From Frankiales bacterium (GTDB taxonomy: Bacteria > Actinomycetota > Actinomycetes > Mycobacteriales > SCTD01): DNA of 64,000 nucleotides. The position numbers were made by a program, and so were the translations under genes. Below are positions 17,173-26,607 of the stretch, piece by piece (the first letter of the stretch is position 1; each line of letters opens with the position of its first letter). The notes beneath the pieces are model-generated. The model ran no database searches and had not been told where the DNA came from. It worked only from the letters and a program-made list of their open reading frames with translations. The stretch is from assembly GCA_025464695.1 (NCBI GenBank), contig JAODNQ010000270.1, forward strand, positions 1-64,000, read 5' to 3'.

Positions 17173-18611
17173 CAGCCGAGCCCGCTGTCACAAGAAGTCC
17201 GCGTCGCACGCGCAGCTCGATGTCAGCCGAGCTCGGGGTGTCGCGGAAGCTCCGTGGCGCTCAGATCGCGGGGACGGATGTCCGCACGCGCGTCCTCGTT
17301 CTGGGCATTCTCGCGAGCTTCTTGATCCCGGACGTGGTGCAGGTGCGTGGCCTGAAGAGCCTGGGGACGCCCACCCAATTCATGGGTTGTGTGGCCCTCT
17401 ACTTCCTGGTGAGCGGGAGGGGCTCTACCGTTGCCGTCACTGACAGCAGGGCGACACCCACGACGAGGGCAACGCGTTTTGTCTCGATAGCTCTGTCGAT
17501 CTTCGTCACATGGGCGGCGTGCTCTTGGGCGTCCGCCAGGCTCAGGCCTCTCACGCCTGTGGAGGCCAGTAGCAGCACTCGAATACTGCTGCTCCTGCTC
17601 GGGGATGTCGCCGTCGCGTATTTCGTCGTCGAGATCGCCCGACGTCGTCACGAGACCCTTCCTGGACGACAGGCCCTGCTGGCAGGGGCCTACTTCTCCG
17701 GTTTCGTAGCGCTGCTCCAGTTCTACACGTCCTTGAACATCGCTGACACCATCGGGTCGCTCCCCATCTTCAGCGCCGATTTCAGTGCAGCTGCTCTGCA
17801 GTATCGGACCGTGGTACGGACGGTGGGGACGGCTGGACACCCCATTGCTTACGCGACGCTGTGCGGTGCGGTCCTGCCACTTGCGCTCAATGCGTTCACG
17901 CACTCCACCGCACCCCGCAGGAAGGCAGTACACGCTGTCGGGTGCGTGCTGCTGGCGTTCGGCGCATTGACCGGCATCAGCAGGGCTGCCGTCATCGGAC
18001 TCGTCGTGGCGCTTGTCGTGTACGGCGTGGGACTACGAGCCCTCGAGGTACGGCGTCTTCTCATGCGCCTGCTGGTCTTCCTGGCTCTGGTTCAGGTGTT
18101 GGCTCGCGGCGTGCTCAGTACGCTCAGGTACTTCTTCACACACACGTCCGCGGCCTCGGATGCCAGCGTGGCCGGGCGTACGGACGACTACGCGGCCACC
18201 GACCTCCTCGTCAGCCAGCACCCACTGGTCGGACTCGGTCTGGGGACATACCAGAAGGATCAGTACCGCATCCTTGACAATCAGTATCTCCAGACGTTGG
18301 TCGAAGGTGGCTACGTCGGCCTGGCGTGCTTGCTGCTGTTGGCGCTCGTGACGACGTGCGCCGGGATCTGGGCGATCGTCCGCGAGCCGGACGAAGCAGC
18401 CCGCGCCCAGAACGGGGCGGTGGTCGGCGGTATCGCAGCACTGTGGGTGGATGCGGTGTTCTTCGACATGTTCTCCTTCCGGCAGTCTGCATTCGTCTTG
18501 TTCCTCTACGTGGGCTGGTTGATCTCCATCACCAACGGATTCGGCAGGGACAAGCACCAAGAGAAGGACGCGGCACCGGGCCGCCAACTACAGAAGCGGC
18601 ACTCGAGGTGA
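17169..18611 (+). CDS. Wzy-like O-antigen ligase/polymerase membrane protein
   Basis: 480 residues with about ten membrane helices. The Wzy_C/O-antigen ligase signature is the large loop containing AGRTDDYAATDLLVSQHPLVG then LGLGTYQ and DNQYLQTLVEGGYVGL. These proteins polymerise or ligate lipid-linked repeat units on the outer membrane face. The ATG at 17169 overlaps the PAP2 stop, and the stop overlaps the next GTG, so it belongs to a coupled run of five genes up to 21359. Confidence 0.82.
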   Translation: MTAEPAVTRSPRRTRSSMSAELGVSRKLRGAQIAGTDVRTRVLVLGILASFLIPDVVQVRGLKSLGTPTQFMGCVALYFLVSGRGSTVAVTDSRATPTTRATRFVSIALSIFVTWAACSWASARLRPLTPVEASSSTRILLLLLGDVAVAYFVVEIARRRHETLPGRQALLAGAYFSGFVALLQFYTSLNIADTIGSLPIFSADFSAAALQYRTVVRTVGTAGHPIAYATLCGAVLPLALNAFTHSTAPRRKAVHAVGCVLLAFGALTGISRAAVIGLVVALVVYGVGLRALEVRRLLMRLLVFLALVQVLARGVLSTLRYFFTHTSAASDASVAGRTDDYAATDLLVSQHPLVGLGLGTYQKDQYRILDNQYLQTLVEGGYVGLACLLLLALVTTCAGIWAIVREPDEAARAQNGAVVGGIAALWVDAVFFDMFSFRQSAFVLFLYVGWLISITNGFGRDKHQEKDAAPGRQLQKRHSR

Positions 18612-19612
18612 AGCGGTCCAACGTCGTGTTCGCCACTTCGCCTGGCGGGCACATGCATCATGCGCGCGCTCTGGTCGTGAACTTCAGGCCGGATGAAGTC
18701 ACCTGGATCACGGAACAGAGCCCGTCGCTCGGTCATCTGGACGGGTTGGGTCAGCCGGTCCGGTTGCTGCCCGTGTACGACCGTCACCCGATCAAGGGCA
18801 AGTGGCTCAGGAACGTGCTGCTCAGCCTGAAGTACGCGCTGCAGCTGCGGCCGAAGCTCATCGTGACGACCGGCGCAGGCGTGGTTGCGCCGTTCTGCCT
18901 GTTCGCGACACTGCTCGGTGCGCGGCTCATCATCGTCGAGACGTCAGCGCAGGTTCGCCGAGCCAGTGTGGCTGGGCGGTGCCTGGCCCCCTTCGCGAAG
19001 GTCGTTCTCGTGCAGTGGCCGGGTTGCGCCGCAGCTCACGGCAGGAAGGCGGTCCTCTGCGTTCCCTTGGTGCTGCAGAACATCAACAGCCGGCTTCCCC
19101 GGGTCGTGACGGGGGGCACGTTCGTCGGTGTGGGGACGATGCACCTGCCGTTCAACAGGTTACTGCGGGTGGTCGAGGACGCTGCCAAGGCCCGAATCCT
19201 GCCGCGTCCGGTGATCGTCCAGTCCGGACCCGGCGACGTGGACCTGTCTACCGTCGACGAGGTGCACGAGTTCCTCCACCCGCAGGAGCTCGAGCGACTG
19301 GTAGGAGGCAGCGACGTCGTGATCTGCCACGCCGGGACCGGCATCATCGAGGTCGCCCTGGCGTGCGGCATCCGACCCATCCTGCTCCCCAGGAGTCGGG
19401 AGCACGGCGAGCACTACGACGACCACCAGCGCGAGATCGTGGCGACGCTGGCCTCGTACGGCTACTGCGTGGAGTTGGAGGGGCCGCTGGGGCCGGCTCA
19501 CATCGACGCTGCCACGCAGTCCCTGAATCTCACCAACACCACGCTCCCGCAGCTCGCTGACGCCCTGCGGGACAGCGTGCGGAAGCTGGAGTTGGAAGGG
19601 CTGATGCAGTGA
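18608..19612 (+). CDS. Fused Alg14/Alg13-like (PssD-PssE) glycosyltransferase
   Basis: 334 residues. The N-terminal half matches Alg14/PssD (FATSPGGHMHHARAL; a conserved TTGAGVVAPFCLFA; IIVETSAQVRRAS), which anchors the complex to the membrane. The C-terminal half matches Alg13/PssE and glycosyltransferase 28 C-terminal domains (VSSD-like segment replaced by VIVQSGPGD, then SDVVICHAGTGIIEVAL and ILLPRSREHGEHYDDHQ). Two-part transferases of this type add the second sugar in EPS repeats; here both parts are one chain. GTG at 18608 overlaps the upstream stop. Confidence 0.82.
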   Translation: MKRSNVVFATSPGGHMHHARALVVNFRPDEVTWITEQSPSLGHLDGLGQPVRLLPVYDRHPIKGKWLRNVLLSLKYALQLRPKLIVTTGAGVVAPFCLFATLLGARLIIVETSAQVRRASVAGRCLAPFAKVVLVQWPGCAAAHGRKAVLCVPLVLQNINSRLPRVVTGGTFVGVGTMHLPFNRLLRVVEDAAKARILPRPVIVQSGPGDVDLSTVDEVHEFLHPQELERLVGGSDVVICHAGTGIIEVALACGIRPILLPRSREHGEHYDDHQREIVATLASYGYCVELEGPLGPAHIDAATQSLNLTNTTLPQLADALRDSVRKLELEGLMQ

Positions 19613-20442
19613 CGGCCTGCAGCGTCGTCATCCCGGCGCACAACGAGGCGTCGTGCATCGAAGCGACTCTGCAGGCCCTCGCCGGCTCCGGCGCGTGGAC
19701 TCTTGAGATCACGGTTGTCTGCAACGGCTGCACCGACGACACCGCCGCGCGCGCGCGAGCAGCCGGCGCGCAGGTCGTGGAGACCGAGCAAGCAGGCAAG
19801 ACGCACGCACTCAACCTCGGCGACCAGGTGGCCACGCACTTCCCGCGGCTGTACCTCGATGCCGACATCCTGTTGACCCGCCCGGACGCGGAGGCGCTGC
19901 TGGCTGGCCTCGAGAGCAGGGGATGGCTCGCTGCCTCGCCTCGCCCGGCCTACGTCCTGAGCGGGGCTGCCTGGCTGGTGCGTGCGTTCTACGCAGCCGG
20001 TGAGCTCACCGACTACCGCAGAGAAGGGATGGCGGGAGCAGGCGTCGCTGCCGTGACAGCGCAGGGACGGGCCCGGTTCGGGGAGTGGCCCGACGTGATC
20101 GCGGACGACTCCTTCCTGCGCAGCCAGTTCTTGCCTGACGAGCGCGGCACCGTGTCGGAGTCCACCGCGCAGGTCCGGCCACCGTCGACCGTCCGGGGCC
20201 TGATCAGGGCTTCCACAAGGGTGCGGCGCGGGAACATGCAGCTCGCGCTGCTGCAGCGGGACGCGCACCCGGCGGAGGGCGTCGGCCGAGCACGTCAGTT
20301 CAACTACCTCCGCCGGGCTCTCGGGAGACCTCGGCTGTGGCCGGCTGTCACAGTCCGGGTCGTCCTGCTGCTGCTCATCCGCTTAAGGGCCGGCGCCACG
20401 GCTCCGGGCCGCGGCTCCAGCGCCTGGGGTACGGCGAGGTGA
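19609..20442 (+). CDS. GT2-family glycosyltransferase
   Basis: 277 residues with SVVIPAHNEASCIEATLQAL at the N-terminus, a CNGCTDDT segment and LYLDADILL as the DxD-type metal-binding motif, typical of GT-A fold family 2 enzymes. One hydrophobic stretch near the C-terminus (RVVLLLLIRL) may peripherally anchor it. It is GTGA-coupled to both neighbours. Donor and acceptor cannot be predicted. Confidence 0.82.
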   Translation: MTACSVVIPAHNEASCIEATLQALAGSGAWTLEITVVCNGCTDDTAARARAAGAQVVETEQAGKTHALNLGDQVATHFPRLYLDADILLTRPDAEALLAGLESRGWLAASPRPAYVLSGAAWLVRAFYAAGELTDYRREGMAGAGVAAVTAQGRARFGEWPDVIADDSFLRSQFLPDERGTVSESTAQVRPPSTVRGLIRASTRVRRGNMQLALLQRDAHPAEGVGRARQFNYLRRALGRPRLWPAVTVRVVLLLLIRLRAGATAPGRGSSAWGTAR

Positions 20443-21359
20443 CGCCCGTCGTCACGGTGTGCATCGTGAGCTACAACTGTCGAGAGCTTCTCCTGCGCTG
20501 TCTCGCCAGTCTGCGGACGACGACGGTCGCTGTCGAGACGATCGTCTTCGACAACGCGTCGGCGGACGGGTCCGCAGACGCGGTGACGTCCGCGTTCCCG
20601 GAAGCGACAGTGTTGCGCAGCCGCGAGAACCTGGGCTTCGCTGCCGGCTGCAACGGCGCGGCTGCCCGGGCTCGCGGCCAGTACGTGCTTCTGCTGAACC
20701 CGGACGCCGAGGTTGAAGTCGGCTGCCTCGAGGCGCTGGTCGCAGCCGCGGAAGCGCATCCGCGCGCGGGCCTCATCGGCGGTCGCATTCTCACCTCAAC
20801 GGGGGAGACCGACCCCGAGTCGTGCTGGGGTCTGCCCAGTCTGTGGAGCGCCGCCTGCTTCGCGAGTGGGATGTCCTGGCTGCGACCGACCAGCAGCTTG
20901 TTCAACCCGGAGGCGCTCCCTGGCTTCGACAGGGCCCAGGACCGGGAAGTTCCCATGGTCAGCGGTTGCCTCATGTTCGTCCCTGTGGAGGCCTGGCGGG
21001 CACTCGGAGGCTTGGACGAGACGTTCTTCCTCTACGGCGAGGACGCCGACATCAACCGGCGCGCACATCTGCTCGGGTACCACCCCCGCATCGCCGCTCA
21101 GGCGCGTCTCACGCACGTCGGTTCGGCTTCCTCCTCCTCGACCGCCACCAAGATCGAGATGCTGTACCGCGGCAAGTGCACCTACTACCGTCGCGCTTAC
21201 GGTCTCGCTCGAGGCTTCCTCGGCTGTCAGCTCCTGGTGGCGGGTGTGGGACTGCGGGGCGCCCTGCTCAGGCGCAAGCAGGGGGAGGGCGAACTGGGAC
21301 GGGCCTATGCGACAGCGTTCCGCGAGCGCTCGACCTGGTCACGCGGCTGGCCCACGTGA
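20439..21359 (+). CDS. GT2-family glycosyltransferase, rhamnosyltransferase-like
   Basis: 306 residues. TVCIVSYNCRELLLRCLASL opens a GT-A domain; FDNASADGS, NLGFAAGCN and LLLNPDAEV are the WbbL-type signatures, and MVSGCLMFVPVEAWRALGGL followed by FFLYGEDADINRRAH is the acceptor-side region. Close relatives are often rhamnosyltransferases, but GDP-fucose or others are possible here. GTG at 20439 overlaps the upstream stop. Confidence 0.84.
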   Translation: MTPVVTVCIVSYNCRELLLRCLASLRTTTVAVETIVFDNASADGSADAVTSAFPEATVLRSRENLGFAAGCNGAAARARGQYVLLLNPDAEVEVGCLEALVAAAEAHPRAGLIGGRILTSTGETDPESCWGLPSLWSAACFASGMSWLRPTSSLFNPEALPGFDRAQDREVPMVSGCLMFVPVEAWRALGGLDETFFLYGEDADINRRAHLLGYHPRIAAQARLTHVGSASSSSTATKIEMLYRGKCTYYRRAYGLARGFLGCQLLVAGVGLRGALLRRKQGEGELGRAYATAFRERSTWSRGWPT

Positions 21360-21479
21360 TCCGACGCGGGCTCCAGTGTGGTTCGGTCGGGAGCTGTGGG
21401 AGGCCGGTCAGCGCCGGATCGCCCGCCACGCCCTTGCAACTACACTGAGCAACCCCGCGCAACTGAGGAGCCGAGATAC

Positions 21480-22997
21480 GTGGATCTGCGCGACTACTCG
21501 AGGATCTTTCGCAAGCGGTTTCGGGCGATTGTGGCGTTCATGCTGCTGGGCATGCTCCTGGGGGTCTGCTACGTCTTCCTGACGCCGAAGGTCTACAGCG
21601 CTCAGGCGGAGCTCTTCGTCAGTCTCTCGGAGAGTGGTGGCGGAGACTCCATCGCGGGTCTGAACACCGCCAACCAGTTCGCGACGCAGAGAGTGCAGTC
21701 TTACGCGAAGATCATCAACAGCCCGGCTGTGACGAGGGACGTGGTCGCCAGTACCAACGCCCCGATCAGCTATTTGCAGTTGGCGAAGCGGGTCACGGCT
21801 GCGCCGCCGCCTGGAACCGTGCTGATCGACGTCTCGGTCGTGGACCGTGATCCCGCCCGCGCGCAGCAGTACGCGAACGCGGTCGCCCTCCGCTTCACCA
21901 AGGTGGTCGCTGAGCTCGAGCGGGTCGGTGTCAACGACGCCGCGCCGGTCAAGGTGTCGGTGGTGCGTCAAGCAGAGTTGCCGGGGGCGCCGATCGCTCC
22001 GCGACCGAAAGTGGCCGTCGCGCTCGGCCTGCTCCTCGGGCTGGCTGTGGGAGTCGCCTTCAGCGTGCTGCGGGAGGTCCTTGACACGACTCTGAAGACG
22101 CCGAACGACGTCACGCAGTTCTTGGGGCTGCCCACCCTCGGCGCCATCGCGTTCGACCCCGACGCCCCGAAACGGCCGCTCGTCGTCCTGGACAACCCGC
22201 AGAGCATCCGCGCAGAGTCGTTCCGGCAACTGCGCACGAACCTGCAGTTCGTGAACGTCGACGAGGGGCCCAAGAGCCTCGTGGTCACGAGTTCGGTCCC
22301 CGGTGAGGGCAAGACGACGACCACCTGCAACCTGGCGATCGCCTTGGCGCAGACGGGCCTCCAGGTGATCCTGGTGGAGGGCGACCTGCGACGCCCCCGA
22401 GTGGCCGACTACATGGGCCTGGAGTCGGCGGTCGGTCTCACGGACGTCCTGATCGGTCGGGCGGACCTGGAGGACGTGCTCCAGCCCTGGGGGGAGTCGG
22501 GGACCTTGAAGGTGCTCGCCAGCGGTCCCATCCCGCCCAATCCCAGCGAGCTGTTGGGGAGCAAGCACATGGCGGAGGTGATGCGCAGCCTGGAGGGTCA
22601 GGCGGACCTCGTGGTGGTCGACGCGCCGCCGCTGCTGCCGGTGACGGACGCAGCGGTCCTTGCCACCGAGACGAGCGGGGTCGTCCTCCTCGTCCGGTGC
22701 CAGCGGACGCGACGCGAGCAGGCGGCCAGAGCGTTGGAGGCCCTGGAGGCGGTGGGCGCGACGGTCTACGGGGCAGTCCTGAACATGGTCCCGACCCGGG
22801 GCCCGGACGCCTACACCTACGGGTACGGCTACGGATACGGGTACGGGTACACACCACGGCCGGGTGGCCGCGCCACACTCTCAACGCAAGATGTGAACGA
22901 CGCTGGCGCGGCTCGGACCTCGGCAAGGCAGGCGGAGGTCGTGGCTGCCGGCGTCGGCACAACTGCTGCCGCGCCCAGCTCGAGCGAGAACCTCTAA
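21480..22997 (+). CDS. Wzz/BY-kinase: polysaccharide co-polymerase with tyrosine autokinase
   Basis: 505 residues. The N-terminal Wzz domain has membrane helices at about 17-33 and 179-196. The cytoplasmic BY-kinase domain has Walker A SSVPGEGKTT (Lys278), Walker A' VILVEGDLRRP and Walker B LVVVDAPP. A Tyr-Gly ladder at about 444-456 holds seven tyrosines, the expected autophosphorylation cluster. Such proteins set chain length and control EPS export. The GTG at 21480 follows GAGGAG; an upstream ATG at 21378 adds 34 residues with no family match. The C-terminal tail of about 45 residues after the tyrosines is Ala/Thr/Ser-rich. Confidence 0.9.
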   Translation: MDLRDYSRIFRKRFRAIVAFMLLGMLLGVCYVFLTPKVYSAQAELFVSLSESGGGDSIAGLNTANQFATQRVQSYAKIINSPAVTRDVVASTNAPISYLQLAKRVTAAPPPGTVLIDVSVVDRDPARAQQYANAVALRFTKVVAELERVGVNDAAPVKVSVVRQAELPGAPIAPRPKVAVALGLLLGLAVGVAFSVLREVLDTTLKTPNDVTQFLGLPTLGAIAFDPDAPKRPLVVLDNPQSIRAESFRQLRTNLQFVNVDEGPKSLVVTSSVPGEGKTTTTCNLAIALAQTGLQVILVEGDLRRPRVADYMGLESAVGLTDVLIGRADLEDVLQPWGESGTLKVLASGPIPPNPSELLGSKHMAEVMRSLEGQADLVVVDAPPLLPVTDAAVLATETSGVVLLVRCQRTRREQAARALEALEAVGATVYGAVLNMVPTRGPDAYTYGYGYGYGYGYTPRPGGRATLSTQDVNDAGAARTSARQAEVVAAGVGTTAAAPSSSENL

Positions 22998-23071
22998 CCG
23001 GCCGTCCTCACCGCGGGGCGCCTGCCGGCGCGCTCTGATCGCGAAGCTCGAAGACGAAAGGGCCGTGAGCA

Positions 23072-23872
23072 ATGGTGTTCGCCGTGGGCGTCTGCATCGG
23101 GAACGAACGCAAGTACTCCGAGGTGGCGGCGCTCGGGCTGAAGGAGCACGCGGAGCGAGACACCGTCGTCCTGGAGCGGCGTGAGCAGCCGTCCATCTTC
23201 GCCGCGTACAACAGCCTGTTGCAGGAGGCCCAGACGATCCCCGACCTCGAGGGGCTCGTCCTGCTGCACGAGGACGTGTTGGTACGAGACCGGGATTGGC
23301 TCAACAAGCTCAGGGCCGCCTTCACCGATCCTGAGGTCGGTGTCGTCGGTGTGTACGGGTGCCGGCGACCGGAGTCGCTCGCCTGGCACACGCAGGCGAG
23401 CGCACGGGGCTACGTCGAAGAGACGCGGTTCGTGATCGACAAGGGCCGGTCGCGCGAGGACGTCGACGTCCTCGATGGGCTGTTCCTTGCGCTCTCCCCG
23501 CGAGTGGTGCGCGACCTCACCTTCGACGAGCACCGGTTCCAGGGGTGGCACGGCTACGACGCCGACATCTGCTTGCAGGCTCGCGCGCTCGGGCTCCGCG
23601 CCATGACCGAGTTCGTGGACCTCCTCCACGACGCGAAGGGTGGTTACGGTGACCGAGTGCAGTTCTTGCGCACCGACCTGCTCTTCAGGCAGAAGTGGCG
23701 GGGAAGCCCCTTCGTCTCCCCGCACATGAAGTCCTGGGACACCTCGACGCTCGGCCGAACGATCGCGCTGGGCTCCATTCCCGTGAGGGCCGCGGCGGCC
23801 GAGAAGGCGGACCTGTGGGGGCCGCGCTTGCGCCGTCGGGCCCGCGCACTCAAGGAGAGGGTCAAGCGTTGA
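23072..23872 (+). CDS. Glycosyltransferase-like protein (Glyco_tranf_2_5 type)
   Basis: 266 residues. VCIGNERKYSEVAALGL, SIFAAYNSLLQEA and LEGLVLLHEDVLVRDRDW match the GT-A like family often found in polysaccharide clusters; HEDV replaces the usual DxD and GWHGYDADICLQARALG is the acceptor region. Enzymatic activity is likely but not shown by sequence. A TTG start of the next gene overlaps its stop. Confidence 0.72.
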   Translation: MVFAVGVCIGNERKYSEVAALGLKEHAERDTVVLERREQPSIFAAYNSLLQEAQTIPDLEGLVLLHEDVLVRDRDWLNKLRAAFTDPEVGVVGVYGCRRPESLAWHTQASARGYVEETRFVIDKGRSREDVDVLDGLFLALSPRVVRDLTFDEHRFQGWHGYDADICLQARALGLRAMTEFVDLLHDAKGGYGDRVQFLRTDLLFRQKWRGSPFVSPHMKSWDTSTLGRTIALGSIPVRAAAAEKADLWGPRLRRRARALKERVKR

Positions 23873-24528
23873 AGCCCAGCACAGAGCCAGCAACTCACGC
23901 GCTCTACGGTCACGAGGAGCGCTTGGAGCTCGTAGCGCTGCTGCCTCAGCGCAAGTTGTGCCTGTTGGACGTCGGTTGCGGCAACGGAGGCTTCGGGCAG
24001 GCCCTCCGCCGTCTGCGACCGGATGTCGAGGCACACGCCATCGAGCCGAGCCCGACGTCTGCGCAGGCTGCCAAGCCTCACTACACGTCTGTGACCGCCG
24101 GGAGCTGGCCGGAAGCTGCGGGCGGGCAGCACTACGACGTCATCGCGTTCAACGATGTCCTCGAACACCTCGTGGACCCGTGGGAGACCTTGCGGGAAGC
24201 GTCCAGACTGCTGACGGACAACGGTCGCCTGCTTGCGAGCATCCCCAACATCCGGTACGCGCCCGTACTCTGGGACCTCGTGGTGCGCGGCCGGTGGGAC
24301 TACGTCGAGACCGGGACCCTCGATCGGACCCACTTGCGGTTCTTCACGAGAAGTTCGATATCAAGGGCCTTTGCGGAGGCGGGCTACGACGTCTTGGTCC
24401 TGCAGGCGGTGCACCCGGCGGAGGGTCGCAAGTGGCGGTGGCTCCGCTTTGCCCCGCGCTCCTGGCAGGACTTCCGCTTCCTGCAGTTCGTGGTCCTGGC
24501 CGCGCCCGCGGCCGCAGCCGGCGCTTGA
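23869..24528 (+). CDS. Class I SAM-dependent methyltransferase
   Basis: 219 residues. LCLLDVGCGNGGFGQAL is the SAM-binding motif I, followed by AIEPSP, FNDVLEHLVDPWETL and LLASIPNIRYAP. The layout matches sugar or lipid methyltransferases of the Methyltransf_23 type. The TTG at 23869 overlaps the preceding stop (TTGA) and follows GGAGAGG. A sister gene at 24892-25542 has the same architecture (VLEH, SIPNIRH, DRTHLRF), so these two probably arose by duplication. Confidence 0.82.
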   Translation: MKPSTEPATHALYGHEERLELVALLPQRKLCLLDVGCGNGGFGQALRRLRPDVEAHAIEPSPTSAQAAKPHYTSVTAGSWPEAAGGQHYDVIAFNDVLEHLVDPWETLREASRLLTDNGRLLASIPNIRYAPVLWDLVVRGRWDYVETGTLDRTHLRFFTRSSISRAFAEAGYDVLVLQAVHPAEGRKWRWLRFAPRSWQDFRFLQFVVLAAPAAAAGA

Positions 24529-24891
24529 GCTGACCGAGCCCGAGCGCAACGGCAGTCAGTTCGGCCTCGGGGCAGTGCGATCAGCGGGCTCGTGCTCAGC
24601 CGTCCGGGTCGCCGAGGCGCACAACCGGGGCCGTCCCCGAGCCGCCCTGGCTTCGCGTCACCCCGTAGGTCGGCCCCGCACCTGGCCGCTGGCCTGGGGC
24701 GCCGAGTGCATCGCGCAGACGTGGAGCACGCCCTGAGCCGGGTGGACTTAGCGGGGTGAGACCCCAACACCAACCTGCTTCGTGACAGCCGCGATAGCCT
24801 CGGCCCCGGCTGTTGCCAGGGTGACCTGGGCGCGCTGAGTTCGGTAGGCGGAGCAGGTCCGCGCGCAAACGGTACAGAGGAGCAAAACGTC
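24529..24891. other. Intergenic stretch, no supported gene
   Basis: 363 bp between the two methyltransferase genes. I see no open frame with protein-like sequence or a ribosome site, and no RNA gene. A small GGGG/CCCC hairpin lies near 24755-24770. GAGGAG upstream of 24892 serves the next gene. Confidence 0.4.
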
Positions 24892-25542
24892 GTGGAGGCA
24901 GCGTCGCAGATGGAGTCGCCCTTGAAGTACGACTTCGAGCGGGCCGAGATCATCCCCTTCATCCCCGTCGAGGCGCGCAGCCTCCTCGACGTGGGTTGCG
25001 GTTCCGGCGCGTTCGGGCGAACGGTCCGTCGCGACAGGTCGATGCCGTTGCTGTGGGCGGTCGAACCTGACCCGGCGAGCGCGGCCACCGCGGCGCAACA
25101 CTTCGATCGGGTGCTGACCGGACTCTTCCCCGACGCGCTCGACGGGGTCGACGCGCCCCTCTTCGACGTGGTGTGTTTCAACGACGTCCTCGAACACATG
25201 GTGGAACCGGCGGAGGCGCTGTCTGCGGCACGCCAGCGTCTGGCTCCAGGCGGCGTCTTGATCGCCAGCATCCCCAACATTCGACACATCTCTGTCCTGC
25301 GCGGCTTGGTCCTTGGCGGTGACTTCGAGTACGTCGAGCGGGGCATTCTGGACCGGACGCACCTGCGCTTCTACACGCGCCGCTCGATGCAGAGGTTGTT
25401 CGCGGAGAACGGCTTCACGGTACGGATGACGACGGGCATCGGCATCCGCCGTCTTTATCGAGCCGTGAGCCGGCTCTCCGTCGGCACCCTGGACGAGTTC
25501 CTGTACACGCAGTACCTGCTCGTCGCCACGCCCACGGCTTGA
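24892..25542 (+). CDS. Class I SAM-dependent methyltransferase
   Basis: 216 residues with SLLDVGCGSGAFGRTV as motif I, AVEPDPASA, FNDVLEHMVEPAEAL, VLIASIPNIRHIS and ILDRTHLRFYT. It is clearly homologous to the enzyme encoded just upstream. Probable role: O- or N-methylation of a sugar nucleotide or glycan. GTG start with GAGGAG nine nt upstream. Confidence 0.82.
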   Translation: MEAASQMESPLKYDFERAEIIPFIPVEARSLLDVGCGSGAFGRTVRRDRSMPLLWAVEPDPASAATAAQHFDRVLTGLFPDALDGVDAPLFDVVCFNDVLEHMVEPAEALSAARQRLAPGGVLIASIPNIRHISVLRGLVLGGDFEYVERGILDRTHLRFYTRRSMQRLFAENGFTVRMTTGIGIRRLYRAVSRLSVGTLDEFLYTQYLLVATPTA

Positions 25543-25774
25543 GCAGTGCGAGGGCTCCGGGCCGCGAGGGCCCGAGTTGTGGGCGCGGAATCTGTGGTGG
25601 ACTTCGATCGACTCCGCAGGTTCCGTTGCACCCCCGGACGGCGAATGGGACCAGCCGGATTGCGCTACCTCGCCGGGCAGCAGCTGGCGCCAGCCGCCGA
25701 GTTCACGGTCTCGATGCCAACACCAGTGCCGCTGACGACACCCCGCGCGCATCAAGCCCGGCGGGGATGCAACT

Positions 25775-26563
25775 ATGAACCATGGGACCAGGCGGCTCAA
25801 GTGTGTGCATGAGACGGACTCCGCGGTGCTGACCACGCTGGTGCAGGTCGCCCGGTCGCCCAGTCGGATGCGGAACGGGCTGAACAAGCGGGTGGCGCGC
25901 CTCTTGCTGACCAGAACGCTGAAGCCCGCGGACACGTCCCACCTGGGGCTTGTACCTGTGGGTACCGGTGAGGGGCAGTGGTTGGTCCCGCTGAAGGTCC
26001 TGCCGCCCGAGGCCATCGCGTACTGCGTAGGCGTGGGGGTGGACGCGTCCCTCGACGTGGCACTGGCACAGGAGCACGGGTGCCGCGTCATGTCCTTCGA
26101 CCCGACACCGCAGGCAGTCAGCTACATGGCTGAGCTTGCCTACGACCGGGACCGTCTCACTTTTGAGGCTATCGGGATCTGGAACGAGGACGCGGAGCTG
26201 CGCCTGTACGAGCCCAACCAGCACGGGGTGAACTTCAGCGTCCACGACGTCCACGACACCGGCCGCTTCGTCGAGACGCGGAGCAAGCGTCTGCGGACGG
26301 TCATGGACGAGCAAGGCCACGACCGCATCGACCTGCTGAAGCTGGACGTGGAAGGCGCGTGGGAGCCCATCCTCGACGACATGCTCGCTTCTGGTGTCCG
26401 ACCGCGGGCGCTCTGCGTCGAGTTCGACTCGCCGACGACGTACCGGAGAGTGGCGGCGATGGTGCGCCGCCTGGACACCGCAGGCCTCCGACTCGTCCAC
26501 TTCGCCCGCGAGGACTACGTATTCGTTGACAAGGACGCCTTGCAGGCTGCAGCCCGCGGGTGA
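25775..26563 (+). CDS. FkbM-family methyltransferase
   Basis: 262 residues. VGVGVDASLDVALAQEHGC is a modified SAM-binding segment, VMSFDPTP and LTFEAIGIWNEDAELR follow, and DLLKLDVEGAWEPIL is the FkbM signature. FkbM enzymes O-methylate sugars and antibiotics. The ATG at 25775 gives a short lead; an in-frame ATG at 25868 would still keep the domain. It is the third methyltransferase in this part of the cluster, so the EPS is probably methylated. Confidence 0.78.
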   Translation: MNHGTRRLKCVHETDSAVLTTLVQVARSPSRMRNGLNKRVARLLLTRTLKPADTSHLGLVPVGTGEGQWLVPLKVLPPEAIAYCVGVGVDASLDVALAQEHGCRVMSFDPTPQAVSYMAELAYDRDRLTFEAIGIWNEDAELRLYEPNQHGVNFSVHDVHDTGRFVETRSKRLRTVMDEQGHDRIDLLKLDVEGAWEPILDDMLASGVRPRALCVEFDSPTTYRRVAAMVRRLDTAGLRLVHFAREDYVFVDKDALQAAARG

Positions 26564-26607
26564 GCACAACGAGGCTCGCGGGCCCCTAGGCCGGCTCGCC
26601 CAGCGGG

